A stretch of DNA of 64,000 bases from Marmoricola endophyticus (GCF_014644415.1 NZ_BMKQ01000001.1:920861-984860), one strand, 5' to 3'. Positions 16,134-25,490 are shown, numbered from the stretch's first letter. Made by a program: numbers and translations. The notes: generated from the letters alone by a model not told the origin.

Positions 16134-16748
16134 CTACGCGTGCTGGTTCCAGGTGTCCAGCCGGGTACGCCCGTCCTCGTCGGAGACGAGAACGCCCCAG
16201 TGGCAGTTGTTCATGCCGCGGATGACGCGGTCGGCCTCGGGGGGCAGGCCGAGGAGGCCGACGACGGCGGCCTTGAGGCTCCAGCCGTGGCCGACGGCGA
16301 TGCCGGTCTCCCCCGGCTCCAGTGCGGCCAGGCCGTCCTGGAGCGCGGGGACGGAGCGGGCGAGGAGGTCCCCGCGGGTCTCGGCGCCGGCGACGTGGGC
16401 GTAGCCGGTCTCCCGCCAGCGCGCGTGCTCCTCGGGGAAGGCCTCGGCGAACTCGGTGGTCGTCAGGCCGGCCCGCTCGCCCAGGTGCAGCTCCTGCAGG
16501 CGCGGGTCGACGACCGGCTCGAGCCCGGCGGCCGTGGCGACGTACGACGCCGTCTCGCGTGCCCGGGTCAGGTCACTGGTCCACAGCCGGACGGGCCCGA
16601 GAGCGGCGAGAACGCTCGCGGCAGCGGCCGCCTGCGCGTGGCCGGTCTCGTCCAGCGCGATGTCGGTCTCGCCCTGGGCGCGGAGGACGACGTTCCACGA
16701 CGTCTGCCCGTGCCGCAGGAGCACCAGCCGGCGAGGCGCTGCGCTCAC
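16134..16748 (-). CDS. Histidine phosphatase family protein (position of GpgP)
   Basis: A 204-residue enzyme. LVLLRHGQTSWN holds the phosphohistidine (RHG) motif; the second catalytic histidine is in VGHGWSL and a supporting Glu in LHLGERAGLT. The family includes phosphoglycerate mutase-like phosphatases. In Mycobacterium tuberculosis the gene in the same place, downstream of nadD and rsfS, is Rv2419c, a glucosyl-3-phosphoglycerate phosphatase, so that activity is possible here, but specificity is not readable from sequence. It starts at a GTG overlapping the rsfS stop (GTGA) and is the last gene of the nadD operon. Confidence 0.85.
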   Translation of the reverse strand: MSAAPRRLVLLRHGQTSWNVVLRAQGETDIALDETGHAQAAAAASVLAALGPVRLWTSDLTRARETASYVATAAGLEPVVDPRLQELHLGERAGLTTTEFAEAFPEEHARWRETGYAHVAGAETRGDLLARSVPALQDGLAALEPGETGIAVGHGWSLKAAVVGLLGLPPEADRVIRGMNNCHWGVLVSDEDGRTRLDTWNQHA

Positions 16749-17104
16749 GTCAGCTGCAGGTCGATCGTGGGGCAGTCGCGCCAGAGCCGCTCGAGAGCGT
16801 AGAACTGCCGCTCCTCCTCGTGCTGGACGTGCACGACGATCTCGGCGTAGTCCAGCAGCACCCAGCGGCCGTCCCGCTCGCCCTCACGGCGCACGGGCTT
16901 CGCGTCCGCCTCGCGCAGCGCGTCCTCGACGGCGTCGACGATGGCCTTCACCTGACGGTCGTTGCCGGCCGAGCAGATGACGAACGCGTCGGTGATGACG
17001 AGCTGGTCGGAGACGTCGAAGGCGAGGACGTCGGTGGCCAGCTTGTCGGCGGCCGCCTGCGCGGCGGTGCGGACGAGGTCGAGGGCGTGGTCAGTGGCGG
17101 TCAT
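16745..17104 (-). CDS. rsfS: Ribosomal silencing factor RsfS
   Basis: A 119-residue member of the Iojap/RsfS family. It binds ribosomal protein L14 (uL14) on the large subunit and blocks subunit joining when nutrients are short. The characteristic core [23 protein letters not shown], here quoted in part as [13 protein letters not shown], and the [15 protein letters not shown] strand with its following [12 protein letters not shown] helix are present. The ATG lies 14 nt inside the end of nadD, and its own stop overlaps the phosphatase start, so the three are translationally coupled. Confidence 0.95.
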   Translation of the reverse strand: MTATDHALDLVRTAAQAAADKLATDVLAFDVSDQLVITDAFVICSAGNDRQVKAIVDAVEDALREADAKPVRREGERDGRWVLLDYAEIVVHVQHEEERQFYALERLWRDCPTIDLQLT

Positions 17105-17720
17105 GAGCGGCTCCGGCGTACAGGTCGTGCTTGGCGATGTACTGCACGACCCCGTCGGGTACGAGGTACCACACCGGCTCCCCGCGGGAGCGGCGTGTGC
17201 GGCAGTCGGTCGAGGAGATGGCCAGCGCCGGGATCTCGATCAGCGTGATCCGGTCCGTCGGCATCCCCTGCAGCGCGTCCTCGTCCAGCTCGTGGCCGGG
17301 GCGCGTGCAGCCCACGAAGTGGGCGAGGTCGAAGAGGTGCTCGTGGTCGCGCCAGCCCAGCAGCGCGGCCATCGCGTCGGCACCGGTGATGAAGTACAGG
17401 TCCGTGTCGGGGTAGACCTCGGCGAGGTCGCGCAGCGTGTCGATGGTGTACGTCGGCCCCGCACGGTCCACGTCGACGCGCGACACCGTGAACCGCGGGT
17501 TCGACGCCGTGGCGATCACCGTCATCAGGTAGCGGTGCTCGGCCGCCGAGACCTCGCGCTCGGCCTTCTGCCACGGCTGCCCGGTGGGGACGAAGACGAC
17601 CTCGTCGAGGTCGAACCAGGACTGGACCTCACTCGCGGCCACCAGGTGGCCGTGGTGGATCGGGTCGAAGGTGCCGCCCATGACGCCGACGCGTCGACGG
17701 CGACCTCGCGGCTGCTCCAT
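17091..17720 (-). CDS. nadD: Nicotinate-nucleotide adenylyltransferase
   Basis: A 209-residue enzyme that makes nicotinate adenine dinucleotide from nicotinate mononucleotide and ATP in NAD synthesis. [16 protein letters not shown] near the N-terminus is the nucleotidyltransferase GxFxPxHxGH motif, [10 protein letters not shown] follows, YTIDTLRDL binds the ligand, and ISSTDCRTR near the end is the second signature (SST.IR-like). The ATG at 17720 follows a 45-codon membrane-peptide gene by 14 bp. It overlaps rsfS by 14 nt. Confidence 0.95.
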   Translation of the reverse strand: MEQPRGRRRRVGVMGGTFDPIHHGHLVAASEVQSWFDLDEVVFVPTGQPWQKAEREVSAAEHRYLMTVIATASNPRFTVSRVDVDRAGPTYTIDTLRDLAEVYPDTDLYFITGADAMAALLGWRDHEHLFDLAHFVGCTRPGHELDEDALQGMPTDRITLIEIPALAISSTDCRTRRSRGEPVWYLVPDGVVQYIAKHDLYAGAAHDRH

Positions 17721-17734
17721 GGACGGGCGAGCGC

Positions 17735-17872
17735 TCAGGAGTGCTCGCGGCCCTTGCCCATGGCGAGCAGCCCGAGCAGGGCGCCGATGAGGATCACCAG
17801 GACGATCAGGGCGATGAGGAAGGGCGCCGCTCCGGGGCCCTCCTCGGCGGCGAGCACGGTGACGAGAGGCAT
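17735..17872 (-). CDS. 45-residue single-helix membrane peptide upstream of nadD
   Basis: A short frame: ATG at 17870-17872, TGA at 17735-17737. The product has an acidic/glycine N-terminal part ([17 protein letters not shown]), one strongly hydrophobic helix over residues 18-38, and a basic end KGREHS. It is the first gene of the nadD-rsfS-phosphatase run and has a TAGGAT box exactly 7 nt before the ATG, a strong sign that it is really expressed. I do not recognise a named family. A structural or regulatory small membrane protein is likely. Confidence 0.7.
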   Translation of the reverse strand: MPLVTVLAAEEGPGAAPFLIALIVLVILIGALLGLLAMGKGREHS

Positions 17873-17879
17873 GTGCGCG

Positions 17880-17885
17880 ATCCTA
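17880..17885 (-). promoter_or_regulatory. Leaderless-type -10 box ahead of the 45-aa gene and nadD operon
   Basis: On the minus strand TAGGAT is followed by 7 nt and the ATG at 17872. It probably drives the whole small-peptide-nadD-rsfS-phosphatase unit. Confidence 0.5.
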
Positions 17886-17888
17886 GCG

Positions 17889-18344
17889 TCACCGCAGGAT
17901 CAGGTGCGCTCCGCCCAGGATCGCCCAGAAGAACAGAGTCCGCCCCGCCAGACCCGCGAGGAAGAACACCACGACGTTCATCCGCAGCGTCCCGGCGACG
18001 ATCGCCATCACGAAGAACGGCGGCACCCCGATCAGCGCCGACCCGAAGGTGAGCACTCCGGCGGTGCCCGGCCGCGCCTGCATCCGCGCGGTCCACTTCT
18101 CCAGCTGGGCCTTGCGTCGCGGCGACTGCAGACGCCGCTGCAGGAACGGCGCCTGCATCGAGCCGCGCGCGAGGTAGTACCAGACCAGCTTGCCGAGGTT
18201 CATCCCCAGCGACCCCACCAGCGCCACCTCCCACGCGGCGGCGTCGGAGCGGGCGTAGGCGAGGACGATGTACGCCTCCATGTTGAACAGCGGGACCGCG
18301 CTGGACAGGATCCCGTAGCCCAGGGTCAGCAGCAGCAGCTTCAC
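17889..18344 (-). CDS. VTT/DedA-like small membrane protein
   Basis: A 151-residue membrane protein with about four hydrophobic segments. The middle and C-terminal part ([20 protein letters not shown], then [14 protein letters not shown]) resembles the VTT domain of DedA/YqaA proteins: a short re-entrant region with a glycine, a PP pair and the AGT/M pattern. DedA relatives act in membrane lipid scrambling and envelope homeostasis; the role of this short form is unknown. It starts at a GTG overlapping the proA stop (GTGA), so it is translated with proA, but no link to proline synthesis is obvious. Confidence 0.75.
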   Translation of the reverse strand: MKLLLLTLGYGILSSAVPLFNMEAYIVLAYARSDAAAWEVALVGSLGMNLGKLVWYYLARGSMQAPFLQRRLQSPRRKAQLEKWTARMQARPGTAGVLTFGSALIGVPPFFVMAIVAGTLRMNVVVFFLAGLAGRTLFFWAILGGAHLILR

Positions 18345-19588
18345 GATCGGGTCTGGCCGTGCCCGGAGACGACGTACTTGGTCGTGGTCATCTCCGGCAG
18401 CCCCATCGGTCCGCGCGCGTGCAGCTTCTGCGTGGAGATGCCGATCTCGGCGCCGAAGCCGAGCTCGCCGCCGTCGACGAAGCGCGTGGAGGCGTTGACC
18501 AGCACCGCCGCCGCGTCGACCTCGGCGACGAACCGGTCGGCGGCGCTGCGGGACTCGGTGACGATCGCCTCGGAGTGGCCGGTGGACCAGCGTCGTACGT
18601 GGTCGATCGCGGCGTCGAGGTCGGGGACGACACGAGCGGCGATGTCCAGGGAGAGGTACTCGGTGGCCCAGTCCTCCTCCGTCGCCGGTACGACGCCCGC
18701 GTGCGCCGCGAAGCGCTCGTCGCCGTGCACCGTCACCCCGGACTCCTGCAGCAGCGCGACCAGGCGGGGTACCAGCTCGTCGGCCACGGCCTCGTGGACC
18801 AGGAGCGACTCGGCGGCGTTGCAGACCGACGTCCGCTGGGTCTTCGCGTTGGCCACGATGGACAGCGCCATGTCCAGGTCGGCCGAGGCGTCGACGTACA
18901 CGTGGCAGTTGCCGACGCCGGTCTCGATCACGGGCACGGTCGAGGACTCGACCACCGACCGGATCAGGCCGGCGCCGCCACGTGGGACCAGCACGTCGAC
19001 CAGCCCCCGGGCCCGCATGAGTGCGGCGGCCCCCTCGCGCCCCTCCCCCGGGACGAGCGCGACCAGGTCGGCCGGCAGCCCGGCCTCCTCCAGCGCGGTG
19101 CGCAGCACGCGGACCACGACCGTGTTGCTGCGAAGCGCGCTGGCCGACCCGCGGAGGAGGACGGCGCTGCCGGCCTTGAGGCAGATCCCGGCGGCATCGG
19201 TGGTGACGTTCGGTCGCGCCTCGTAGATCACGCCGACGACCCCGAACGGTACCCGGAGCTGACGCAGCTCCAGCCCGTTGGGAAGTCGTGAGCCACGCAC
19301 CACCTCGCCGACCGGGTCCGGCAGCGACGCGACCTGCCGCAGCCCTTCGGCCGTGGCCGCGACCCGCTCGGCATCGAGACGCAGCCGGTCCAGCAGGTGC
19401 GCGGCCGTGCCGCTCTCCCGCGCCGCCTCGACGTCCTCAGCGTTGGCCGCCAGCACGTCCGCACGGGCCTCGAGAACGGCGTCGGCCATCGCGTGCAGCG
19501 CGGTGTCCTTGACCGCGCGCGGAGCCGTGGCCAGCCGCCGCGACGCCTCTCTGGCGCGGTCGGCGACCGCGCGGAGGTCGTCGGGCAT
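18341..19588 (-). CDS. proA: Gamma-glutamyl phosphate reductase
   Basis: A 415-residue NADPH-dependent enzyme that reduces gamma-glutamyl phosphate to glutamate semialdehyde, the second step of proline synthesis. An aldehyde-dehydrogenase fold is visible: [38 protein letters not shown] and the catalytic cysteine in [15 protein letters not shown]. Length and order match the family. The ATG at 19588 is chosen over an upstream frame extension because ProA begins here and a TAGGCT box sits 7 nt upstream. The glutamate kinase gene proB lies about 0.5 kb upstream on the same strand, separated by one hypothetical gene. Confidence 0.95.
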   Translation of the reverse strand: MPDDLRAVADRAREASRRLATAPRAVKDTALHAMADAVLEARADVLAANAEDVEAARESGTAAHLLDRLRLDAERVAATAEGLRQVASLPDPVGEVVRGSRLPNGLELRQLRVPFGVVGVIYEARPNVTTDAAGICLKAGSAVLLRGSASALRSNTVVVRVLRTALEEAGLPADLVALVPGEGREGAAALMRARGLVDVLVPRGGAGLIRSVVESSTVPVIETGVGNCHVYVDASADLDMALSIVANAKTQRTSVCNAAESLLVHEAVADELVPRLVALLQESGVTVHGDERFAAHAGVVPATEEDWATEYLSLDIAARVVPDLDAAIDHVRRWSTGHSEAIVTESRSAADRFVAEVDAAAVLVNASTRFVDGGELGFGAEIGISTQKLHARGPMGLPEMTTTKYVVSGHGQTRS

Positions 19589-19595
19589 GGGCGCG

Positions 19596-19601
19596 AGCCT
19601 A
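19596..19601 (-). promoter_or_regulatory. Leaderless-type -10 box for proA
   Basis: On the minus strand TAGGCT is followed by 7 nt and the proA ATG at 19588. It implies that proA has its own promoter separate from proB. Confidence 0.5.
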
Positions 19602-19645
19602 TCGACGCCCGGACCCCGCCCCGGCGGCACCGTCGCTCGGCGGCC

Positions 19646-20032
19646 TCAGAGCGGCTGTGGCCGCACCTCCTGCGGGCTGATCGAGCCCGGTGGGGCGGTG
19701 TTGCCGCCCTCGTGCAGCTGCTGCTCGGTCACCTCGAGACCGAGCACCTCCCAGCGTGGCAGACCGGCCGACTCACGGTGCTCGTTCCACAGCCGCAGCG
19801 CCAGCGAGGCGACGTCGAGCATCGAGTCGCCCTCGTCCCAGAAGGCCACCTCGGCGCCCTCGTCGGTGAACCGCATGGTGTCCAGGAAGGGGCGTTCCTC
19901 GGAGAAGCGCAGCAGCGCCGAGCGCATCAGCATCGGCTCCACCGGCTCGCCGCCGACCGTGACCTTCACGTACCAGTGCCGTGGGCCACCGGTCGTCGCC
20001 GTGCCCGATCCCGACTCCGCAGGGGTCTCCAT
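19646..20032 (-). CDS. Hypothetical protein between proB and proA
   Basis: A 128-residue soluble protein that I do not recognise. It has no signal peptide, an acidic composition, and a compact central part running from HWYVKVTVGG through RFTDEGAEVAFWDEGDS to LRLWNEHRESAGLPRW. A start at 20032 is preferred over the longer frame at 20068 because GGGAGGAC lies just upstream of 20032 while nothing resembling a ribosome site precedes 20068. It sits in the proB-to-proA gap on the same strand, 76 bp after the proB stop. No functional prediction is made. Confidence 0.65.
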   Translation of the reverse strand: METPAESGSGTATTGGPRHWYVKVTVGGEPVEPMLMRSALLRFSEERPFLDTMRFTDEGAEVAFWDEGDSMLDVASLALRLWNEHRESAGLPRWEVLGLEVTEQQLHEGGNTAPPGSISPQEVRPQPL

Positions 20033-20107
20033 CCCCGTCCTCCCTCCCGTTGGCCCGAAGTCTTCCAAATCCCGACGGACGGCACAGCCGAACCGAGGAC
20101 ATCGCGC

Positions 20108-21268
20108 TCAGGGCGGCGTCGGTCCCTCCAGGACGACCAGCGCGTCGCGGTGCACGATCTCTCGCTCGTACGCCGCCCCCCGCTCCTGCGCCAGCGCCAT
20201 CGTGGACCGCCCGGCCAGGTCCGGGATCTCCGCGGCGTCGTAGTTGACCAGTCCGCGGGCGACCAGCTGCCCGTCGGGGCCGACGAGGTCCACCGGGTCA
20301 CCGGACCAGAAGTCCCCCTCGACGCCGGTCACGCCCGCAGGGAGCAGCGACGCGTGCCGTTCGGCGACGGCGCGTACGGCACCCGCGTCGAGACGGACGA
20401 CGCCCTTGCCCTCGGTCGCGTGGGCGAGCCAGAGCTGACGGGTCGAGCGACGCCGGCCCGTGGTGTGGAACAGCGTGCCCACGGGCTCCCCGGCCAGCGC
20501 CCGACCGGCACTCGGTGCGTCGGTGAGCACCACGGGGATCCCGGCGCCGGTCGCGATCCGGGCCGCGTCGAGCTTCGTCCGCATCCCGCCCGTGCCCACA
20601 CCGGCGGTGCCCGCTCGGGAGACGTCGACGTCGGCGAGCTCGGCGAGGTCGTGGACCTCCGGGATGCGCTGTGCGCCCGGCCGGTCCGGGGCGTCGTCGT
20701 AGAGCCCGTCGACGTCGGAGAGCAGGACCAGCGCGTCGGCGCGCACCAGGTGCGCCACCAGGGCGGCCAGCCGGTCGTTGTCCCCGAAGCGGATCTCGCT
20801 GGTGGCGACCGTGTCGTTCTCGTTGACCACCGGCACCACACCCAGCTCGAGCAGCCGGTCGAAGGTCTGTGAGGCGTTGCGGTAGTGGCTGCGGCGCGTC
20901 ACGTCGTCCTGGGTCAGCAGCACCTGCCCGGTCACCAGCCCGTGACGGGCGAACTCCGCGGTGTAGCGGTGCACGAGCAGCCCCTGGCCCACCGACGCGG
21001 CGGCCTGCTGCGCCGCCAGGGCCCGCGGGCGGCGGGCCAGCCCCAGCGGCGACAGCCCGGCGGCGATGGCGCCGGAGGAGACGAGGACCACCTCGGTGCC
21101 GCGCCCGCGTGCCGCGGCCAGGGCATCGACCAGTGCGGCGAGGCGGTCCGGGTCGATCCCGCCGGCGGCCGTCGTCAGCGACGACGACCCGACCTTGACC
21201 ACGACCCGGCGCGCCTCCACGACCTCCGGCCGGCCCTGAGACCGACGCTGAGGCCGGTCCTGGGTCAC
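20108..21268 (-). CDS. proB: Glutamate 5-kinase with PUA domain
   Basis: A 386-residue ATP-dependent kinase that makes gamma-glutamyl phosphate, the first and feedback-controlled step of proline synthesis. [11 protein letters not shown] begins the amino-acid-kinase domain; [42 protein letters not shown] and [12 protein letters not shown] are all recognisable. The C-terminal part after about residue 285 is the PUA domain ([10 protein letters not shown]...). The GTG start overlaps the obgE stop (GTGA), so proB is translated with the GTPase gene rather than with proA. Confidence 0.95.
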   Translation of the reverse strand: MTQDRPQRRSQGRPEVVEARRVVVKVGSSSLTTAAGGIDPDRLAALVDALAAARGRGTEVVLVSSGAIAAGLSPLGLARRPRALAAQQAAASVGQGLLVHRYTAEFARHGLVTGQVLLTQDDVTRRSHYRNASQTFDRLLELGVVPVVNENDTVATSEIRFGDNDRLAALVAHLVRADALVLLSDVDGLYDDAPDRPGAQRIPEVHDLAELADVDVSRAGTAGVGTGGMRTKLDAARIATGAGIPVVLTDAPSAGRALAGEPVGTLFHTTGRRRSTRQLWLAHATEGKGVVRLDAGAVRAVAERHASLLPAGVTGVEGDFWSGDPVDLVGPDGQLVARGLVNYDAAEIPDLAGRSTMALAQERGAAYEREIVHRDALVVLEGPTPP

Positions 21269-22809
21269 AGGTCGTTCTCCCAGGTGTCGCTCCCCTGCTC
21301 GTCGTCCGGCTCCGCGTCCGGGTCGGCGACGCCGATTCGCCGCGCCACGTCGGCCCGGGTCTCCCCCTCGGCGCGAGACGGCATCGCCGCATCGATCTCC
21401 CGGCGGCGCTGGGCTGCCGGGCGCGTGGTCGTGAAGCGCTGGTCCTCCCCGCGTCGGCCCAGCATCTCCGCACCCGCCTCCATCGAGGGGCGGAAGTCGA
21501 AGACCACGGCGTCGTCGGGGTCGCCGATGAGGACCGCGTCGCCCTCGACCGCGCCCAGCTGGACCAGCCGCTCCTCGACCCCGAGCCGGTTCAGCCGGTC
21601 GGCGAGGAAGCCGACGGCCTCGTCGTTGCTGAAGTCGGTCTGGCGGATCCAGCGCTCCGGCTTGTCGCCGCGCACCCGCCAGCCCTGCCCACCCTCGACG
21701 GTGACGCTCTTGACCGTGAAGTCGGGCCCCGACGCGGTGGCGGGTCGGATGACGATGCGCTCGGTCTCGACGATCGGGGCCATCGCTCGCTGGTCCTCGA
21801 CCAGCTTCGCCATCGCGAAGGACAGCTCGCGCAGGCCCTCGTGGCTGGTCGCCGACACGACGTGGACGGGCCAGCCGCGCTCGGCGATCCGGGCGGCCCA
21901 GTCCTGGTCGGCGGCCATGATCTCGGCCATGTCCCGCCCGTCGGGGACGTCGACCTTGTTCAGGGCGACCAGGCGCGGCCGGTCGGCGAGTCCGCCGTAC
22001 TGCTCCAGCTCGCGCTCGATCACGTCCAGGTCGCTGAGCGGGTCCCGGCCGGGCTCGACGCTGGCCAGGTCGACGACGTGGACCAGCGCGGCGCACCGCT
22101 CGACGTGGCGCAGGAAGTCCTGGCCCAGCCCACGACCCTCGCTGGCCCCCTCGATCAGGCCGGGGACGTCCGCGACGGTGTACGTCGTCTCCCCCACGCG
22201 GACGACGCCCAGGTTCGGCACCAGCGTGGTGAACGGGTAGTCGGCGATCTTCGGCCGGGCGCGGCTCAGCGCGGCCACCAGGCTGGACTTGCCGGCGCTG
22301 GGGAACCCGACGAGACCGATGTCGGCCACCACCTTGAGCTCGAGGTGGATGTCGAGCTCGTCGCCGGGCTCGCCGAGGAGCGCGAAACCGGGGGCCTTCC
22401 GCTTGCTCGAGGCGAGCGCCGCGTTGCCGAGCCCGCCCTTGCCGCCGTGGGCGACGACCATCTCGGTACCGGGGCCCACCAGGTCGGCCAGGACCTCGCC
22501 CTGGGGGTCGGTGACCACCGTGCCGTCCGGGACCGGGAGCACCAGGTCCTGCCCGTGCGTGCCGTTGCGGTGCGCGCCGGCGCCGTGCCCGCCGTGCTCC
22601 GCCCGCCGCGCGCGACTGTGGTGGTAGTCGATCAGCGTGGTGACGTCGGGGTCGACCCGCAGCACCACCGAACCACCGGGGCCGCCGTTGCCACCGTCGG
22701 GCCCGCCGAGCGGCTTGAACTTCTCGCGGTGCACCGAGGCGACACCGTGCCCGCCGCGCCCCCCGACGACGTGCAGCGCAACCCGGTCCACGAAGGTCGG
22801 GACCGCCAT
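21265..22809 (-). CDS. obgE: Obg-family GTPase (ObgE/CgtA)
   Basis: A 514-residue essential GTPase tied to 50S ribosome maturation and stress responses. The N-terminal Obg domain (residues 1 to about 158) shows the glycine-rich [16 protein letters not shown] and GGPDGGNGG. The G domain has the P-loop [14 protein letters not shown], switch [18 protein letters not shown] and NKVD. A C-terminal OCT domain and a charged 80-residue tail follow, as in other actinobacteria. GAGAGGAGC lies before the ATG. It is separated from rpmA by a hairpin terminator, so part of its expression may come from read-through. Confidence 0.96.
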   Translation of the reverse strand: MAVPTFVDRVALHVVGGRGGHGVASVHREKFKPLGGPDGGNGGPGGSVVLRVDPDVTTLIDYHHSRARRAEHGGHGAGAHRNGTHGQDLVLPVPDGTVVTDPQGEVLADLVGPGTEMVVAHGGKGGLGNAALASSKRKAPGFALLGEPGDELDIHLELKVVADIGLVGFPSAGKSSLVAALSRARPKIADYPFTTLVPNLGVVRVGETTYTVADVPGLIEGASEGRGLGQDFLRHVERCAALVHVVDLASVEPGRDPLSDLDVIERELEQYGGLADRPRLVALNKVDVPDGRDMAEIMAADQDWAARIAERGWPVHVVSATSHEGLRELSFAMAKLVEDQRAMAPIVETERIVIRPATASGPDFTVKSVTVEGGQGWRVRGDKPERWIRQTDFSNDEAVGFLADRLNRLGVEERLVQLGAVEGDAVLIGDPDDAVVFDFRPSMEAGAEMLGRRGEDQRFTTTRPAAQRRREIDAAMPSRAEGETRADVARRIGVADPDAEPDDEQGSDTWENDL

Positions 22810-22845
22810 GGCGTGCTCCTCTCAGTGACGAGGTGGACAGACGAC

Positions 22846-22879
22846 GAGGGCGCCTCCGGGATCACCCGGAGACGCCCTC
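22846..22879 (-). terminator. Hairpin between rpmA and obgE
   Basis: Inverted repeat with 15-bp arms (one C/A mismatch) and an ATCA loop: GAGGGCGCCTCCGGG against CCCGGAGACGCCCTC. It lies 20 bp after the rpmA stop and 37 bp before the obgE start, so it probably attenuates ribosomal-protein transcription before obgE. Confidence 0.7.
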
Positions 22880-22898
22880 GCAGCAGATCAGGACCGGG

Positions 22899-23156
22899 TC
22901 ACTCCCCGGTCGGCAGGATGTTCACCACGCGGCGACCGCGCCGGGTGCCGAACTCGACCGCACCGGCGGTCAGCGCGAACAGCGTGTCGTCGCCACCGCG
23001 ACCCACGCCGGTGCCCGGGTGGAAGTGCGTGCCGCGCTGCCGGACGATGATCTCGCCGGCGTTGACGCTCTGGCCGCCGTACCGCTTCACGCCGAGGCGC
23101 TGGGAGTTGGAGTCGCGACCGTTCTTGGTGGACGCGGCGCCCTTCTTGTGTGCCAT
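22899..23156 (-). CDS. rpmA: 50S ribosomal protein L27 (bL27)
   Basis: An 85-residue ribosomal protein. It begins [16 protein letters not shown], with the N-terminal tail reaching the peptidyl-transferase centre, and contains [11 protein letters not shown] and [16 protein letters not shown]. There is no N-terminal extension that would need cleavage, unlike in Firmicutes. It lies 42 bp after rplU in the conserved rplU-rpmA-obgE order. Confidence 0.98.
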   Translation of the reverse strand: MAHKKGAASTKNGRDSNSQRLGVKRYGGQSVNAGEIIVRQRGTHFHPGTGVGRGGDDTLFALTAGAVEFGTRRGRRVVNILPTGE

Positions 23157-23198
23157 GAGTTCAGTCCTTCGTACGTCGGAGCCGGCGGCCTGCGTGGC

Positions 23199-23507
23199 TC
23201 AGAGGGAGATGTCGGTGACCTTGACCTGGGTGTACTTCTGGCGGTGACCCTGGCGCTTCTTGTAGCCGGTCTTGTTCTTGTACTTCTGGATGACGATCTT
23301 GGGGCCCTTGGTCGCGCCGAGGACCTCGACCTGGACGCCGGCCTTGCCGAGCGAGGACGCGTCGGAGGTGACCGACTCGCCGTCGACGACCATCACCACG
23401 GGGAGGGTCAGCGACTCGCCCGCGGCGGTCTCGACCTTGTCGATCTCGATGACGTCGCCCACGGCAACCTTCTGCTGCTTGCTGCCACTGCGCACGATCG
23501 CGTACAC
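23199..23507 (-). CDS. rplU: 50S ribosomal protein L21 (bL21)
   Basis: A 102-residue ribosomal protein. [17 protein letters not shown] at the N-terminus and [21 protein letters not shown] (in part [14 protein letters not shown]) near the end identify L21. The start is GTG with GAGGAGAG upstream. It is the first gene of the rplU-rpmA(-obgE-proB) series and is preceded by a good promoter and a leader of about 120 nt. Confidence 0.98.
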   Translation of the reverse strand: MYAIVRSGSKQQKVAVGDVIEIDKVETAAGESLTLPVVMVVDGESVTSDASSLGKAGVQVEVLGATKGPKIVIQKYKNKTGYKKRQGHRQKYTQVKVTDISL

Positions 23508-23633
23508 GAGCCACTCTCCTCGGAACTTGTCTCTGTCGGTGCCGCGCTGCCGCGAGTCAGCCTCTGGTCGGCACTGGAGGGGACCAGGAGCGACCGGCGC
23601 GCGTGAGGGCGTGCGTGAGCACGCCGAAGACCA

Positions 23634-23662
23634 AGAGTACGGGGCGGGCCGGAGGGGGTCAA
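23634..23662 (-). promoter_or_regulatory. Promoter of rplU-rpmA
   Basis: On the minus strand TTGACC, a 17-nt spacer and TACTCT form a clear housekeeping-type promoter. Transcription would start near 23627, leaving a leader of roughly 120 nt before the rplU GTG at 23507; the leader could hold a ribosomal-protein control element. Confidence 0.7.
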
Positions 23663-23696
23663 AATCGCGGCCCCCTCCTGCCCGCCCCGGGGAGTC

Positions 23697-24575
23697 TCAG
23701 CCGTTGGCCAGCTTGGTGAGCTGGGTGGCGGCGCCGTTGAACCGGTCCTGGTCCAGCGGCGACGAGGAGTACTGCCAGAACGTGTAGTAGCCCCAGCCGG
23801 ACGGCAGGGTCCCGGCGCTCGAGGAGTACCGCGCGATCCACAGCGGGTTGGTCGTCGAGAACGCCGAGGTGTTGCCGGTGCACGTGGTCCACCAGTCGGT
23901 GGTCGAGTAGATCACCGCGTCCCGGCCGGTCAACGACTTGTAGGTGGACAGGAACGAGGAGATCCAGCTGCGCATCGACGCCTGGCTCAGGCCGTAGCAG
24001 GTGCCGCCGGAGTACGGGTTGTACTCGATGTCGAGCGCGCCGGGCAGGGTCTTGCCGTCCTTCGACCACCCGCCGCCGTGCTGGACGAAGTAGCGCGCCT
24101 GCGTGGATCCGGCCGAGCTGCTGGGGACCGCGAAGTGGTAGGCGCCGCGGACCATCCCGACGTTGTAGGAGCCGTTGTACTGCTGGGTGAAGTACGGGCT
24201 GGTGTAGGAGGTCCCCTCGGTCGCCTTCACGTAGGCGAACCGCTTGCCCTGGCTGTAGTACGTCGACCAGTTGACGTTGCCCTGGTAGCTCGCGACGTCG
24301 ATCCCCGCGACCGTCGCGCTCACGGCCTGCTTGCGGGCCTGTGCGGCGTCGGCCGCCTTGCCGGAGGCGGAGGTGTCGGCGGAGGTGGGTGCCGACCACC
24401 CCATGAACCCGCCGCCTGCCCGGGTGACGCCGGCTGCGCGGGCCGAGCCGTTCGGCGTCGAGCCCGTGTCGTCGGCACTCGCGCCGCCTCCGGCGGCCAG
24501 CGCCGGGGCTGCGAGGGCGACGGTGGCGGACAGTGCGGCCCCGAGGGCCAAGGTGGTGCGCTTGCGGTGTGACAT
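23697..24575 (-). CDS. Secreted GH25 lysozyme (muramidase)
   Basis: A 292-residue exported hydrolase that cleaves the N-acetylmuramic acid to N-acetylglucosamine bond of peptidoglycan. Residues 1-29 form a signal peptide (HRKR, hydrophobic core, APALA). After a low-complexity linker, the GH25 domain begins at ATVAGIDVASYQGNVNW, with the first conserved Asp in GIDVAS; FAYVKATEGTSY, GAYHFA and LPGALDIEYN carry the other active-site acids (DIE). FWQYSS near the end is the family's closing motif. The ATG at 24575 is used because the signal peptide starts there. It may serve wall remodelling in this division-rich neighbourhood, or competition. Confidence 0.93.
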   Translation of the reverse strand: MSHRKRTTLALGAALSATVALAAPALAAGGGASADDTGSTPNGSARAAGVTRAGGGFMGWSAPTSADTSASGKAADAAQARKQAVSATVAGIDVASYQGNVNWSTYYSQGKRFAYVKATEGTSYTSPYFTQQYNGSYNVGMVRGAYHFAVPSSSAGSTQARYFVQHGGGWSKDGKTLPGALDIEYNPYSGGTCYGLSQASMRSWISSFLSTYKSLTGRDAVIYSTTDWWTTCTGNTSAFSTTNPLWIARYSSSAGTLPSGWGYYTFWQYSSSPLDQDRFNGAATQLTKLANG

Positions 24576-24750
24576 GCGAGACGACCTCACTGGTGACGTC
24601 GGGCCCGGCCCCGAGTGGTCGGACCCTCGTAGTGGCCCTCCTACCCACGGCGAGCCGGTCTCAACCATCCCCGTCACACCGGTCGACGTCCACCCCGGCA
24701 GTCGACGAGCGCCTCGACCGCTCGGACGCGGGCCGCCCCACACGTGCACG

Positions 24751-24793
24751 GTGCCCGGCCCGGGTCGCAGTGGCTGCGACCCGGGCCGGGCAC
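24751..24793 (-). terminator. Perfect 20-bp hairpin terminator after coiled-coil gene
   Basis: A perfectly paired 20-bp inverted repeat with a 3-nt loop: arms at 24751-24770 and 24774-24793, beginning GTGCCCGGCCCGGG and ending in its complement. It starts 26 bp past the stop of the minus-strand gene at 24819 and separates it from the lysozyme promoter. Confidence 0.85.
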
Positions 24794-24818
24794 TCGTACG
24801 GGCGTCGGAGGTCTCTCG

Positions 24819-25490
24819 TCAGCTGGTCGGGCCGTCCTCGTCCGCCGACGGGGTCGCCGGGGCCGACGGGTCCGGGGTCGGGGCCTCGGAGTCCGACGTG
24901 GCGGTGGCCTCGGGAGCCGGGTCCGGGACCGCGGTCGGGGCCGGCGGCTTGTTGGCGGCCGGCGTGCTCGGGGTGGTCGGTGCCGGCGGCGTGTACGACG
25001 ACTGCCAGGTGTCGGAGGGACCGCTGCGCAGCTTGGCCACGGCGTAGGCCGCACCGCCGATGACACCGAGCAGCACGAGCTTCTTCAGCCGGCTCTTGCG
25101 CTTCTTCTGCTTGGGGGTCGGCTGACCGGTGACCTCGGCCCGCTTGGTCTCGGCGTACGCGCGGGCGTGCTCCGCGCCCTCCGCGGCACGCTCACGCGCG
25201 TCCTCGAGGTAGGGCTTGGCACGCTTCTGCGCCTCGGCCACCGCCGGGCCCGCGGCCGCGACCGCACGGTCACGCGCCTCGGCCAGCGCGGGGCCGGCCT
25301 TGTCCCGGGCGTCGGCGAGCGCCGGACCCGCCTTGTCACGGGCGTCCTTCAGGGCCGGACGGGCGGTGTGGTCGACGAAGTCCCCGACGGCGTCCCGGGT
25401 CTGCTCGAGTGCCGACTCGACGTGCGGGCGCACGGAGTCGACGTAGTCGGCAGCCTGGTCGAGGAAGGTCTTCTTCTTGCGGAACGGCAT
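24819..25490 (-). CDS. Repetitive coiled-coil, single-pass membrane protein of unknown function
   Basis: A 223-residue protein with a striking layout. After a basic start (PFRKKK), residues about 10-115 form a long amphipathic helix built from imperfect 11-residue units such as DARDKAGPALA, repeated twice almost exactly and then decaying. A basic linker (KQKKRKSRLKK) leads to one hydrophobic helix (about residues 135-150), and the rest is a Pro/Thr/Ala/Glu-rich tail. The 11-residue period recalls YtxH, apolipoprotein-like and LEA-type helices that lie on membranes or protect proteins. AGGAG precedes the ATG. It stands alone, ending in a strong terminator. Function unknown. Confidence 0.8.
   Translation of the reverse strand: MPFRKKKTFLDQAADYVDSVRPHVESALEQTRDAVGDFVDHTARPALKDARDKAGPALADARDKAGPALAEARDRAVAAAGPAVAEAQKRAKPYLEDARERAAEGAEHARAYAETKRAEVTGQPTPKQKKRKSRLKKLVLLGVIGGAAYAVAKLRSGPSDTWQSSYTPPAPTTPSTPAANKPPAPTAVPDPAPEATATSDSEAPTPDPSAPATPSADEDGPTS

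Noticed and set aside
24576-24750. c-di-AMP riboswitch ahead of the GH25 lysozyme
   Set aside because: This element is common before actinobacterial wall hydrolases, but I could not find its conserved core in this stretch.
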